Notes: generated by a model not told the origin, from the sequence alone. A stretch of DNA of 64,000 nt from Setophaga petechia (GCA_024362935.1 JANCRA010000066.1:797501-861500), one strand, 5' to 3'. Counted from the first letter of the stretch, positions 24,801 through 33,360 are shown. Numbers and translations: made by a program.

Positions 24801-27800
24801 TGCATGTGAGGGGTGATCCTTCCTGCAGCAGCTTGGTCTGGGTCTGTTCTTCATCCAGGCAGGGAGCAATGAGGTGCAAATTCCATCTAGAAATTCATTC
24901 TTATCCCACAGCTAAAAGCTGGAAGGAATACATCCTCCTCCAGCATGAAATTGAGGTTCAGGCAGGAATATTTGCATTTCAGAGGATATATTTTAAAAAT
25001 ATGCACCTGAAATACTCAGATATTGAGTATTTCTTGAGCAAGGCACATCTTCTCATGGGAATGAGCTCTGTCTCACACAGCAGCTCCTGAGCACATCCCA
25101 CTTTGCCCTGTGGAAGGCTGTGAGCAGCAGTGGGACATCTCCATTCACTCTGCATTTGGCAGGAAGCAGAGACACGAGGAAGGGATCTCACATATTACAA
25201 TGTTTTTCCTCTTGCATCCAGTGGAGTTTGTGTGGCTTTTTGCTGAAGCACTGCAGTCCCAGCACAGTGGGGACCTGCCTTCACAGCCCATCACTTGCTG
25301 GAAGCAGTGGGTGTTCAGGAGTAGTGCAAATCACATTTGTGCTTGTGGCCAAACTCCCCTGTTTTAGCAGTAAAAAGACACTGTTGAGTCTATAGCACTA
25401 TTTGTTTAATTAAACTTTAATTATCTGCTCCCTGCCTCTCAGCCACTAATTGTGGCATGTTTCCCTACAATGTGCCAACTGCCAGCCTTTAGTTAAATCT
25501 AACAGTGTGTGTAAGGAGCTCTACCCAAGGATCAGCCACCTCCTCCTCCTCCCACTCTGCTTATCAAGGGTGAAGGATCCTGGGTCTTGCCTGAGTGCAG
25601 TTGTGCAGGAGTGTCTCATCTACAGATGATTCCCAGGGGCAGCAGTCATTCCCCTTCTCCCCTCCCTGGAGGTGTCACTCATTCAGCAGCTCCCTGTGTA
25701 CTTGTGTTTTTGGGAAAACCCTCACTCCCTCTTGCACTGAGCCTGCTGCAGAGTTACAGCCCAAGCTGGCACTGCCCTGTGCAGGGTTAGGGAGCCTGGG
25801 GATCTCTGTGTGCCTTCAGTTTTAGCTCCTGGGCAAAACCACATCGTGCCCCCAGGGCTTCACCCACGGCCCTTGGGTGTGTGATCACCAGCTGTGAGAA
25901 CAGGATCACATATTTGTGTTTGCAGAGTGCATCACAGCACATTCCTGTTGTGACACTGTTCATTGTTGAGTGAAGTCATTTCTGAGGGTGAATTTTGGAT
26001 CCTCAGGAACCTGTGCATGTGCCCTCCCAGACTGGGCCTGAAATTCCTGCTGCTGACACCAGTCCCTGCTGAGAGCTCCGGGGTTTTTGGGAGCACTCAG
26101 ACAGGTGTTAGTGTGACCCAGCACATCTGGCTGAGTGTCCCAGGAGCTCCTGGCCAGCTGCAGCTCTCTGTCACCCCAGAAGGTGCTGGGGTTCCTTGGA
26201 GGGCTGAGATGCACAGCTTGGACCTGTTGCCATGCCCACAGCACTGTCCTGTGACAGCTCAGAGGGCTGTGCCCACTGACCCTCCCCTGCCCTGTCCTTC
26301 CCTGGCACTCAGAACCCTCCCCCAGATGTTTCATGGGAAGTGTTTTGGGGTTTAAACAGAACTGTCCTGTTGAGGAGTGTGAAAAATGCCAATCACTTGT
26401 TTTGAAAATTTTAAAAGTTTAATAGTAATAAAATGGTTATAAAAATAGTAATACAATTAGAGTAATAATAATTTGGACAATTTGAATTAGGACAATATGA
26501 GACAATAGAAACAAAGAGTTATGGATGTCTGGGTTCCTTTTTCTGGGCTGCACAAGCTCAAAAAAGGCCCCACATTAACAGAGGATTAACCCTTAAAAAC
26601 AACAGCCTGTTGCATATTCATACACCTCATACATGATGCATAAATTCCATTCAAACACAGGATTCTGTCTGGTCATCCTCAGCTTCTTCCTCTGTATCCT
26701 GACAGCGCCCTCAAGGTGGGAAGAAGTTCATTTCTGCTGATAAGAGGGCAGTAAATTCTTTTTCTCTGAAAGATTTAGGTGTTCTGTGGCTGCTATCTCA
26801 CTGCCAGTTCTTTCTTTAAAAAGAAGTATCCTACATAGCTTAGTTTCTATTTTAACATTTGTTATAACCTAAAACTATATTTAACACACTACTTAAGAGA
26901 ATTAATACAGGATCACTTTCTAACACCACACATATAATATTCATTTTAATATTTGCGAAAAGCCAATCATAAAATACATGCATTTTTCACAAGGAGGAGA
27001 CCAAATGTAGTTTGAAGCAGCTGCAGTGAAAACCCACTGGTGTAAGTGACACCCACAAGTGGCTCTGGCTGGGCAGGGAACTCCTCCAGGCCAGGCCAGG
27101 GCAGGGCAGCCAAGCTCTGCTCTGCATCCAGTCGGGGGCTGAAATGCAATGGTGGGAGTGCAGGAGGGGCTTGAAGTTACTCAGGAATAGCCAGGAGTCA
27201 GCAAAGCTTTTTTTATGGCTGCAGAGCAGGTGAGAACACACCTGTCCATGCAGGGAGAGAGTCACAAGAGGGCCAGCACAGCACAGGGCTAACAGTCCAC
27301 ACCAGAGGGTTGTACAGGAGATTTTAAGGCTGTGCTGCTGTTTCTGGGCACATCCCAGGACCTACAAGCAAACCAAGGCAGCAGTGCCTCAAATGCAGAG
27401 TGGCAAACCCTGGGGTGGGAGCAGCAGTTTCCCAGTGACAGCCCCACACCAGGCTGGGGTGGGAGCAGCAATTCCCAGTGACAGCCCCACACCAGGCTGG
27501 CCAGCAGCCACAGCAGGGTGTTCCCATTTCATGTCCTTACCATGTGAAGCCCTGGCAGGTCAGGGAGCAGCTGAGCTGGCCTCTGGATCTCTGCTCAAAC
27601 ACAGGCAGCAGGGCCAGAAGGTCCCAGCTGTCACAGCAGTGCCACAGTTCACAGAAACCAGAGCAAATGAGGGGTAGCCAGCCAGGAGAGGCTGCCCCAG
27701 TCAGTGGTACCCAACACCTGCAGCACTTGGGAACCACTTCAGGCTCTGGCAAGCTGCACTTCCCTTCACTGGAGCATCAGCATCACCTCAGCAGGGAACT

Positions 27801-30800
27801 GGGGAAAATCACAGCAGCTTCTGGGTCTCACAGGCTGCAGATCCTGCACCCTCACCATGATTCCATTGCTGTGCTGGCTTTCATTGCTGCTCCTGGAGTC
27901 TGGGAAGTGCCAGGGAAGAATCCCAGGGCCTGGCCAGTGCTCAGGCTTCCTCAGCCTTGCCAGCTGCCGTGGTGTTGGAGTGGCAGCAGCTCAGGGCTGG
28001 GAGCTGCCCTCAGGGCCCCTCAGATTGTGGTGGAGGAGCTGCAGCTCCCAGCCATGTGTGCTGGCAGTGCTCAGGCAATGCCCCTCCCTGCTCCCCTCCC
28101 TGGCAGGTGGTTCATCAGAAAGAGCACAGGTATTGGAGGGTGGCTCATGAGGCACAAGGACCACCTGGGCTGAGGCTCAGCTGTGCCACAGTAAAACCTG
28201 CAGAGGTGGCCCTGCAGTGGAGCTGCCACTGTGTAACAGCACAGGCAGATCCTGCTGCCTCAGCCAGTGCAGCCTGTCACCCTGGACAGCCTGCTCAGCC
28301 CCTCCAGCCCAATAGTACCATGGACAGCTGCAAATTCAGGGCATGTCTGCAGAAGATGAGCTCTGACACACTGCCTGGGGAGGATATTAGAGGCCCAAGC
28401 CCTCCTGTGCATGTTCAGTGCAGGAAATTGGCCTCTGGTGTGGTTAGGCTGGAAAAGAGCCCAGCAGGGATGAGCAGCTCCTCACCAGCTTTTGGGGCAG
28501 CTCGTGGTTGCTTTTGGGGCCAGAGGAGCATTGGGGTGTGGGAGCATTGCCTGGCCCTGATGGCACAGCTCCCTCCTGCTCTGCATGTGCCTGCCACCCC
28601 CTGCCCTTGGTAGGTGCAGTGTGTGACCCCTCGGGGAGCATCTCCTCACTTCTGTTCAGCCTGTCTGTCAGTCCTGTGTCCATTGGCATCCAGAGGTGCC
28701 CCTTGGCCACAGAGGGGCCCAGGGCAGGTGTGGCATGAGCAGAGCAGCTGAAAGGGAGCTGCTGCTCCAGTCTGGGACCATTGTCACTACACTGGTTGGA
28801 CTGGCACTGGCAGATGGTGGCACCATTGGCAGCTGGTGAATGCCAGGGCTGTGGCAGGGCCTGGTTTGACCCCTGTGCTGGGGTGAGCCCAGCACAGCAG
28901 CGTGGCCGTGGCGCTCGGGTGCACTAACTGCAGCTTGGTGCATTCCAGGTGAAACCTTTGTCCTGGGAGATGGCCTCCCAGGGCCCTTAGAGCCTCGCCT
29001 GGACCCCATGGACTCTGCCTTGAACTCTGTCAATGCATCCAGCCACAGCAGGAGCTCCAGAGACTTTCGCCTGCCAGGATACAGGCACCTGCAGCAGCCC
29101 TCCAGCCTCAGCCAGGGCAGCAGCTCTGCCCTGCGCAGGCTGAGCTCAGGGGGTAAGAGCTCAGACAGCCCTGCAGCTGTGCATGGGGCAGTGAAGGGCT
29201 GGTCCAACCCCAGTCACCCCTCTCTGACTGCAGCCAGTACCACAGGCTGGGCTCTGCACAGCCAGCCAGGTCTGTTGGGTGTGATGGCACCTGGCAGGTG
29301 GCAGTGTGGACAGGTGACGTTTCTGCTTTGACAGTGGGGAGAAGGGAACAGGCAGGAGCTGAACTGTGTCTGATTGATAAATGGGTGTCTGAGTCCACAA
29401 GGATGGATTGGGAATGGCTGGGGAGTCGGAAGTTGCCTGATGGGGCTGGGAGGATGGGCAGATGCATGAGTGGCACCTCTCTGTGTGGGGGAAGAGGGGC
29501 AGGAGAGCTGAGCTGCTCATTGCAGCATGTGGGGTTGCAAACAGTGTCAGCTTAGGTGCATGGCATCAGTAAAAGCCTCTGAAAAGCTCGGGCTGCTGCT
29601 GCTGCTTCCCTCACACATTTTGAGGCAGAGCTGAGACAAGGGGCTGTGCACACTGGGAGCAGGACTTGAGCCAGCTCAGGCTGGGAGGTCACCTGTGGGT
29701 TCAGTCCATCAGAAGATGCAGCCAGTGAAAACATAAACCAGCTTTGCCCTGTTAAATGTGCTAAAGATGTTGGGAGAGATGTGGGAATGGCAGGGGTTGT
29801 TCTGCTGAGGTGGGAAGTGTCTGCCCTTGGACAGGGAGGAGTGGGAGCTGGGGCCAAACAAGGGGAGTGGGGCTCAGAACAGAAGGCTGCCCTGAAAGGT
29901 CAGACCTAAGGAGGGGGAGTAAGGCTTGGGTGCCAGCCCTGTGCCCCAGGAACGGGGACGTGGCCCTTGCTGTGTCTCTGCCGTGCTGTGGAGAGGAGCT
30001 GAGTGGGGGGCTGAGGGCAGCGGTGCCAGGGAGCCCCAGTGACCGAGCTGTGCCCTCCCCAGGCTCGGACAGGTACCCGGGCTCCAGGGACAGCTCCCGG
30101 CCCGGCAGCCGCGACCCCTCGGCCTGGACGGTGGAGGAGGTGATGCAGTTCATCCGCGAGGCCGACCCGCAGCTGGGCCCCCACGCCGACCTCTTCAGAA
30201 AGCACGTGAGTGAGCAGAGCTGGGGTGCTTGGGGTTTGTGTACAGAGCTGGGTGGGTTTGGGTTCGTATACAGAGCTGTGCATGTTTGGGGTTCGTGTGC
30301 AGAGCTCTCTGTGTGTTTGGGGTTCATATACAGAGCTCTGGGTGTGTTTGGGGTTCATGTGCAGAGCTGTGTGTGTGTTTGGGGTTCATGTGCAGAGCTC
30401 TGGGTGGGTTTGGGGTTCATGTACAGAGCTCTGGGTGGGTTTGGGGTTCATGTGCAGAGCTCTCTGTGTGTTTGGGGTTCATGTGCAGAGCTCTGGGTGT
30501 GTTTGGGGTTCATGTGCAGAGCTGTGTGTGTGTTTGGGGTTCATGTGCAGAGCTCTGGGTGTTTGGGGTTCATGTGCAGAGCTCTGGGTGGGTTTGGGGT
30601 TCATGTGCAGAGCTCTGTGTGTTTGGGGGTTCATGTACAGAGCTGGGTGTGTTTGGGGGTGTGCTACATCTGGAAGGGGCAAATCACACCAACAAAATCC
30701 ACGAGACTCAGAACACAGCAGCACTTCAGGCCAGATGTGTGGGGATTACCAGTTGTGGGTTTCTCCAGGTCTGGATTGAAGGCACTTGAGACAGTAGTTC

Positions 30801-31653
30801 ATGTTCAAACTCAGGTGTTTATTATTTCTTATCAGTAATACAGTCTCACTACTGTGAGTTTGCAGCTTTTCATTAGAAGGCACAAAATGGCCAACAATCT
30901 CTGGTTACAAGGTCTTTAAGACTAAACTATCCAATTAAGAACTGACACCTGGATTATTTTCCCTTTTAACCCAATAACTGATCCCACAGAGCCCACAATG
31001 GGGACTTTTCAGAGCGGATGTGGGGCTACCTGTGCTGTCCATGCTGGGCATGTCTCCATGCTGGGATGTCCATACTGGGATGTCCCTACCGGGATGTCCA
31101 TACTGGAGTCTCCATAGTGGGGTCTCCATGCTGGGATGTCAGTACTGGAGTATCCATACTGGGATATCCTTATTGGGATGTCCCTGCTGGGATGTCCATA
31201 CTTGGGTGTCCATACTGGGAAGTCTGTGCTGGGATGTCTATGCTGTGGTGTCCATACTGGGATGTCCCTGCTGGGATGTCCATACTGGGATCTCCATACT
31301 AGAGTCTCCATGCTGGGGTGTCCATAATGGGGTGTCCATGCTGGGACATCCTCACTGTGATGTCCATACTGGGATGTCTGTGCTGTGCTGTCCATACTGG
31401 GATGTCCCTGCTGGGATGCTGCTGAGCAGGGCTGTCTCACCCAGCCCTGCTGTTGCATTTTGGGCCTGGCTCAGGCAGGGCTGGGGCTCCCAGGTGCCAT
31501 CACGAGCTCTGTGGTTGCTCCTTGCAGGAGATCGACGGGAAGGCCCTGCTGCTGCTGCGCAGTGACATGATGATGAAATACATGGGGCTGAAGCTGGGGC
31601 CCGCCCTGAAGCTCACCTACCACATCGACAAGCTAAAGCAAGGCAAGTTCTGA
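767..31653 (+). CDS. SCMH1: SCMH1, Polycomb group MBT/SLED/SAM protein (3' part of gene, ten coding exons)
   Basis: Joining 767-855, 1350-1593, 12237-12469, 13013-13139, 14129-14329, 14921-15106, 21928-22059, 28949-29152, 30063-30205 and 31528-31653 gives an unbroken frame of 560 codons plus stop; every junction is GT-AG and every phase matches. The protein reads, in order: second MBT repeat, basic linker, SLED domain, variable Ser/Pro linker, C-terminal SAM (SPM) domain. I recognise it as SCMH1 by near identity, from memory, to the human protein across MBT2, SLED and SAM. SCMH1 is a nuclear substoichiometric partner of Polycomb repressive complex 1; MBT repeats bind methyl-lysine marks, SLED is linked to DNA binding in the paralogue SCML2, and SAM polymerises with Polyhomeotic. 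MBT1 and the start codon lie left of the window. Exon 21928-22059 may be optional. Confidence 0.96.
1350..1593 (+). CDS. SCMH1: SCMH1 exon: core of MBT repeat 2
   Basis: The acceptor is TTCTTGTAG and the donor AAAG|GTAAGG. The product starts [20 protein letters not shown] and contains the MBT signature ([25 protein letters not shown], quoted here only as positions about 1480-1555), including the aromatic residues that form the methyl-lysine cage. It starts in phase 0 and ends in phase 1. Confidence 0.97.
4544..4660 (-). repeat. CR1 LINE 3'-end fragment
   Basis: CAGAGAACATCCTGGGCTGG then AAGGGATCCACAGGGATCATC is the inverted 3' tail of a CR1 element, as found throughout bird genomes. Heavily truncated and diverged. 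Confidence 0.55.
8228..9000 (-). repeat. three clustered CR1 LINE fragments
   Basis: Three CR1 tails in the same orientation start near 8,237 (ATATCCTGAGCTGGAGGGACC), 8,469 (ATATCCTGGGCTGAAGGGATC) and 8,625. The first two share the stretch AACACCCCCACCCTGGCCAT and CCCTGCAGCGCTGCCCAAAT. The third is longest, running to about 8,990. They may be nested insertions or a local duplication. Confidence 0.75.
10403..10570 (-). repeat. CR1 LINE 3'-end fragment
   Basis: GTAGGTTGGAAGGGACCTTA followed by CATGGCAGGGACACCTTCCA is the inverted CR1 3' end. It lies in the long SCMH1 intron after the MBT2 exon. Confidence 0.85.
11049..11210 (-). repeat. CR1 LINE 3'-end fragment
   Basis: TGATTTGGGTTGGAAGGGGC and CCATGGCAGGGACACCTTCC identify an inverted CR1 tail, similar to the copy at 10403. 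Confidence 0.85.
12237..12469 (+). CDS. SCMH1: SCMH1 exon: basic AT-hook-like linker
   Basis: The acceptor is TTTATTTCAG and the donor AGCAAG|GTAAAA. It completes a split Val codon, then [12 protein letters not shown], and carries two Arg/Lys-Gly runs ([11 protein letters not shown] and [11 protein letters not shown]) resembling AT hooks. In the human protein this linker follows MBT2. It ends in phase 0. Confidence 0.95.
13013..13139 (+). CDS. SCMH1: SCMH1 exon: Ser/Thr/Pro linker before SLED
   Basis: The acceptor is TTTTCTGCAG and the donor ACAG|GTAAGG. It reads [20 protein letters not shown] and on to AMQAPT, a low-complexity linker conserved in SCMH1. It starts in phase 0 and ends in phase 1. 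Confidence 0.95.
14129..14329 (+). CDS. SCMH1: SCMH1 exon: SLED domain, first half
   Basis: The acceptor is CTTGGCAG and the donor TCAG|GTGAGA. The product [20 protein letters not shown] through [13 protein letters not shown] is the N-terminal half of the Scm-like embedded domain. Phases are 1 and 1. The following 591-bp intron is GC-rich. Confidence 0.97.
14921..15106 (+). CDS. SCMH1: SCMH1 exon: SLED domain, second half
   Basis: The acceptor is CTGTCTCCAG and the donor CCAG|GTAGGA. It encodes [20 protein letters not shown] through DNLFGNQPF, the C-terminal half of SLED. It then has a segment, [16 protein letters not shown], that differs from the mammalian counterpart as I remember it. Phases are 1 and 1. 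Confidence 0.95.
16091..16130. repeat. 20-bp tandem duplication
   Basis: TTCATTGCACCTCACAAAGA is followed at once by TTCATTGCACCTCACAAAGC. Confidence 0.95.
16290..16573. repeat. intronic duplicate, copy 1 (LTR-free)
   Basis: This block, from AAGAAATCCCCCTGTTTCAG to CAGTCAGAGGTGTGACA, is nearly identical to 21620-21902. It lacks the LTR found at the same point in copy 2 and has no following exon. Confidence 0.9.
17325..17482. repeat. intronic duplicate pair, copy 1
   Basis: CTTGGTGTCTGTGTCTCCTG through GCAGAGCAGTTGTAGCCCTC to TTGGTTTGACCCAAACT recurs with few changes at 18760-18917. Confidence 0.9.
18512..18720 (-). repeat. CR1 LINE 3'-end fragment
   Basis: GGAATCCCAGAATGATCTGG then TTGGGAGAGACCTTAAAGCT, ending near CACTCTCATGGAAGA, is an inverted CR1 tail in the intron before the cassette exon. 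Confidence 0.85.
18760..18917. repeat. intronic duplicate pair, copy 2
   Basis: This is the second copy of the block at 17325-17482, 1.4 kb downstream in the same orientation. The interval between them holds a CR1 fragment. Confidence 0.9.
20403..20930. repeat. complex tandem duplication, about 190-bp period
   Basis: CAGTGTCCTGTCTCTGGGCA recurs several times, and the block from CTCCATGGAGGGGGCAGATT to AATCATCCAAGGTTTGTTTG occurs twice about 190 bp apart. It lies in the intron before the cassette exon. Confidence 0.85.
21241..21619 (-). mobile_element. solo LTR, family A copy 1
   Basis: A 379-bp element runs from TGTGATGG to GGCTACA. It is similar along its length, in reverse orientation, to 45503-45885 and 61419-61799. 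The flanks CCCAGG and CCCATG form an imperfect 6-bp target-site duplication (5 of 6 match). Orientation is set by the AATAAATCAGCC signal on the minus strand. No retroviral genes adjoin it, so it is a solo LTR in an SCMH1 intron. Confidence 0.85.
21620..21902. repeat. intronic duplicate, copy 2 (adjacent to LTR and cassette exon)
   Basis: It matches 16298-16573 (shared GTACCCTGTCATCATGAGAG and GCACTTAAA...AACTAACCACAG). It starts at the right edge of the LTR at 21241-21619 and ends 25 bp before the cassette exon. Confidence 0.9.
21928..22059 (+). CDS. SCMH1: SCMH1 candidate cassette exon (132 bp)
   Basis: A pyrimidine-rich acceptor (TTGTTCTCTTTTCCTAG) precedes and a strong donor (GAAG|GTGAGC) follows. 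In the phase required by both neighbours (1 and 1) the exon is fully open: [16 protein letters not shown]..., a Pro-Pro-Pro-Tyr-Ser stretch, then [11 protein letters not shown]. It adds 44 residues between the SLED end and the next exon without shifting frame, so inclusion can be optional. I do not remember this segment in the main human isoform. It lies 308 bp after one LTR and a few hundred bp before another, but its own sequence does not look repetitive. Confidence 0.78.
22270..23161 (-). mobile_element. LTR-like element, family B, with internal tandem duplication
   Basis: Read on the minus strand it starts TGTGTCAGGACCC at 23161 and has AATAAA signals near 22,780 and near 22,330. A segment of about 320 bp (first copy from about 22,430, second from about 22,750) is tandemly repeated, sharing TTCCCAATACCTATC and CACAGCAGAAGATGGAGGCC. 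I recognise this as a common passerine LTR type. The left boundary is uncertain and no target-site duplication was found. No coding remnant is seen. Confidence 0.65.
24120..24275 (+). repeat. CR1 LINE 3'-end fragment
   Basis: AGCAGCTGTGGCTGCCCCAT through AAGGTCCTTCCCAACCCAAC and CCATTCCATGGCTCT is a sense-oriented CR1 tail. Confidence 0.85.
26378..26991. mobile_element. solo LTR, family C
   Basis: A 614-bp AT-rich element starts TGTGAAAAATGCC and ends GCATTTTTCACA, so the two ends are inverted copies of each other. Both sides carry the exact 5-bp target-site duplication AGGAG. It has no coding sequence. A minus-strand sense orientation is likely (ATTAAA near that 3' end) but not certain. It lies in the intron before SCMH1 exon 28949. 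Confidence 0.85.
27412..27500. repeat. 44-bp tandem duplication
   Basis: TGGGGTGGGAGCAGCAGTTT, CCCAGTGACAGCCCCACACC and AGGC are repeated with one indel and one change. Confidence 0.9.
28949..29152 (+). CDS. SCMH1: SCMH1 exon: variable Ser-rich linker
   Basis: The acceptor is GTGCATTCCAG and the donor AGGG|GTAAGA. It opens with [15 protein letters not shown], matching the human ETFVLG start, then a Ser-rich region ending SALRRLSSG. It is less conserved than SLED or SAM. Phases are 1 and 1. A short human exon that I remember after this one is not apparent before 30,063. Confidence 0.92.
30063..30205 (+). CDS. SCMH1: SCMH1 exon: SAM domain, first half
   Basis: The acceptor is TGCCCTCCCCAG and the donor AAGCAC|GTGAGT. 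It encodes SDRYPGSRD then [18 protein letters not shown] and DLFRKH, the first helices of the SPM/SAM domain. It starts in phase 1 and ends in phase 0. The donor is followed at once by a minisatellite. Confidence 0.96.
30219..30660 (+). repeat. minisatellite in SCMH1 SAM intron (about 31-bp unit, about 14 copies)
   Basis: The unit reads roughly CAGAGCTCTGGGTGTGTTTG followed by GGGTTCATGTG. I count 14 CAGAGCT starts. Successive units alternate in type (CTCTCTGTGTG, CTCTGGGTGTG, CTGTGTGTGTG, CTCTGGGTGGG) and this order recurs, a higher-order pattern. It starts about 14 bp after the SAM exon donor. Confidence 0.95.
31036..31425 (+). repeat. minisatellite in SCMH1 SAM intron (about 15-bp unit)
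   Basis: GGGATGTCCATACT and GGGATGTCCCTGCT alternate for nearly 400 bp with point changes. It lies in the same intron as the 31-bp array and stops about 100 bp before the last coding exon. Confidence 0.95.
31528..31653 (+). CDS. SCMH1: SCMH1 last coding exon: SAM domain, second half, and stop
   Basis: The acceptor is GCTCCTTGCAG. It encodes [29 protein letters not shown] and the C-terminal [11 protein letters not shown] followed by TGA. This completes the SAM domain with no residues after it, as usual for Scm proteins. Confidence 0.97.
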   Translation, partial: EIDGKALLLLRSDMMMKYMGLKLGPALKLTYHIDKLKQGKF

Positions 31654-31827
31654 GAGGACTCCTGGCAGGATGGATCCTGGAAGCTCCGCTCCCACCCGCG
31701 CTCACCTGCCACAGGTTCGCATGCACACACCCCTCCCGCCGCAGCAGACAGACAGACAGACGGACAGATGGACACTCCCGACGCCGGCCGGGCCCTCAAC
31801 AGCGCTCAGGAGGAGCCTGGCACTGCT

Positions 31828-31949
31828 GGGCTCTGCACCAGGCTCGAGCTGTGGGTGTTGGCACAGCCGGGCTCTGCACCAGGCTCGAGCTCGGGGCACT
31901 GGCACAGCCGGGCTCTGCACCAGGCTCGAGCTGTGGGCGTTGGAAGCCC
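31828..31949 (+). repeat. 41-bp tandem triplication in SCMH1 3' UTR
   Basis: Three units start at 31828, 31869 and 31910, each beginning GGGCTCTGCACCAGGCTCGA. Confidence 0.9.
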
Positions 31950-33206
31950 AGGGTCTCTCCCCTGCTGCCCAGCCAGCACTTCTCCATGAGCTCAGCCCTG
32001 CTTCCCTGGATGGAGCAGCTCCAGCAGTGCCCCCAGGACCCGGTGTTTGCCTCAGCTCCTCCCTGGGCCTGGGGGCAGCCCCTGGGCACTGAGCCTGCCC
32101 AGCCTCAGGGGGCTCAGTGCCCCCAGCCTGCCCTCAGCCCCGGGGCACCACAGCAAGCTCACAGCCTTGGCCAGCCAGCCCTGTCTCCAAACTGGGGGAG
32201 CCCATCCACCCGGCTCTGCCTGCCCCCAGCTCCTGGGCACACTGGGCTGGGGGTGCAGGCTTTCGTATTTATTCCAGACTGGGGGTGCCATGTGGGAGCA
32301 TGGAGAGAGCTGGGAGAGCTGAGCAGGGCTGGGCCTGGCATGCCCCTGGCACAGATGGGCCTGGGCTGGTGTTGGAGGCTGCCTGGATGCTGCAGGACTC
32401 AGCTGATCCTTCTCGCCTTTTTTTAATTTTTGTTTTTAATTTGGATTTTTTTTTTACTAAGGAGTTGTCTGTTTCACATGATGAGATGATTTTTCTACCT
32501 GTGTTGAACTCACAGCTCTTGGTGGTTTTTAGCCAGAGCTGCTAAGGTTTGTCTTCCCAGGGGCACTGCTGCTCCTCTATAGAGTTTTGGTCTGTCCCAG
32601 CTCAGCGTGTGTGAGGGTTTTGGGTCTGGCCAGAGCATCCCAGGATGGTGACCTGTCCTGGCATCGCTCTTCCTGTGAGGGCTTTGTGAGGGCTGTGAGG
32701 GCTTTGCCCTTCCCGAGGCACCTATTGGTCTCAGGCAGTTTAATGTATTTATTTTTGATGGCACTTGAGTGCTTCCCATGGTCCCAGACAGGTTTCTGCA
32801 GCTGCATGAGGAGTGTCAGAGTGGAGCCACCGCAGTGTGCCCTGGACAGCAGCTGCCAGCTCGGGGCTGCCCAGGCCCTGGAGCATCCCTGGCAGCAGCC
32901 TGGCAGGACAGGGCTGATGGTGCCAGCATGCCCCTGGGTGTGCCCACACACAGCTCAGCACGCCTCCTCTGCAGTGACCCAAGGGCTGGGACAGAATCTC
33001 CACTCCAAGCACTTCCCTCTCTGTCCCAGCTCAGCCTCTGCATCGGAGCCGCAGCTCAACCTCCCCTGCAGCCTCGAGGGCCTGGCCAGCAGCAGGACGG
33101 GCCCCTGTGGTGACCAACCCTCCAGGCTCTTGCACTGAGTCAGGTTTACCCCTAAGGGGCAAAGTTGCAAAAAAGAAAAAAGAAAAAATACCCCAAACCC
33201 CAAAGT

Positions 33207-33212
33207 AATAAA
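33207..33212 (+). terminator. SCMH1: alternative SCMH1 poly(A) signal AATAAA
   Basis: A second AATAAA (AGTAATAAAACAG) lies about 130 bp upstream of the main one and could give a slightly shorter 3' UTR. Confidence 0.4.
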
Positions 33213-33333
33213 ACAGCAAAATGGCTTTTGTCCTGTAGCGCAGCCTGCGCTGCTCACGGGGCCCTCGCTGTGTCCCAGCCCCCAGGGCAGCCCGTGCTTT
33301 CCTCTGCACTTATTTTACGTTGATTTGTTTATA

Positions 33334-33339
33334 AATAAA
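33334..33339 (+). terminator. SCMH1: SCMH1 poly(A) signal AATAAA
   Basis: AATAAA lies in ATAAATAAAAGG and is followed about 20-35 bp later by a GT-rich tract (CCGTGGTTTGTG), the normal layout of a cleavage site near 33,355. Confidence 0.8.
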
Positions 33340-33360
33340 AGGATACCGAGTTCCTCCCCG

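Larger units (their letters stand above)
22060..28948 (+). other. SCMH1 intron (6.9 kb)
   Basis: It holds the family B LTR, one CR1 fragment, the family C solo LTR and a 44-bp duplication. Open frames near 27.5-28.6 kb have no gene-like features. Confidence 0.75.
31654..33360 (+). other. SCMH1: SCMH1 3' UTR
   Basis: This is non-coding sequence between the SCMH1 stop and a canonical poly(A) signal. It is GC-rich at the start, contains a short CAGA run (about 31745-31763) and a 41-bp tandem triplication (31828-31949), and becomes AT-rich towards the end. No splice site or convincing reading frame is seen. The end is inferred from the signal at 33334. Confidence 0.8.

Noticed and set aside
27478..28173. 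231-codon + strand open frame in an SCMH1 intron
   Set aside because: The composition is low-complexity Ser/Gln/Pro/Gly, there is no recognisable domain, overlapping frames are equally open, and it lies between confirmed exons with no splice support.
29153..30062. search for an extra SCMH1 exon between the Ser-rich linker and SAM
   Set aside because: A short human exon I remember in this place has no counterpart here. Exons 29152 and 30063 join directly in phase.
30210..31425. CRISPR-like appearance of the two repeat arrays
   Set aside because: There are no unique spacers between conserved repeats, units abut directly, and the context is a vertebrate intron. These are minisatellites.
31020..31565. 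181-codon open frame over the 15-bp array
   Set aside because: The peptide is only the repeat unit translated, and sister frames are equally open.
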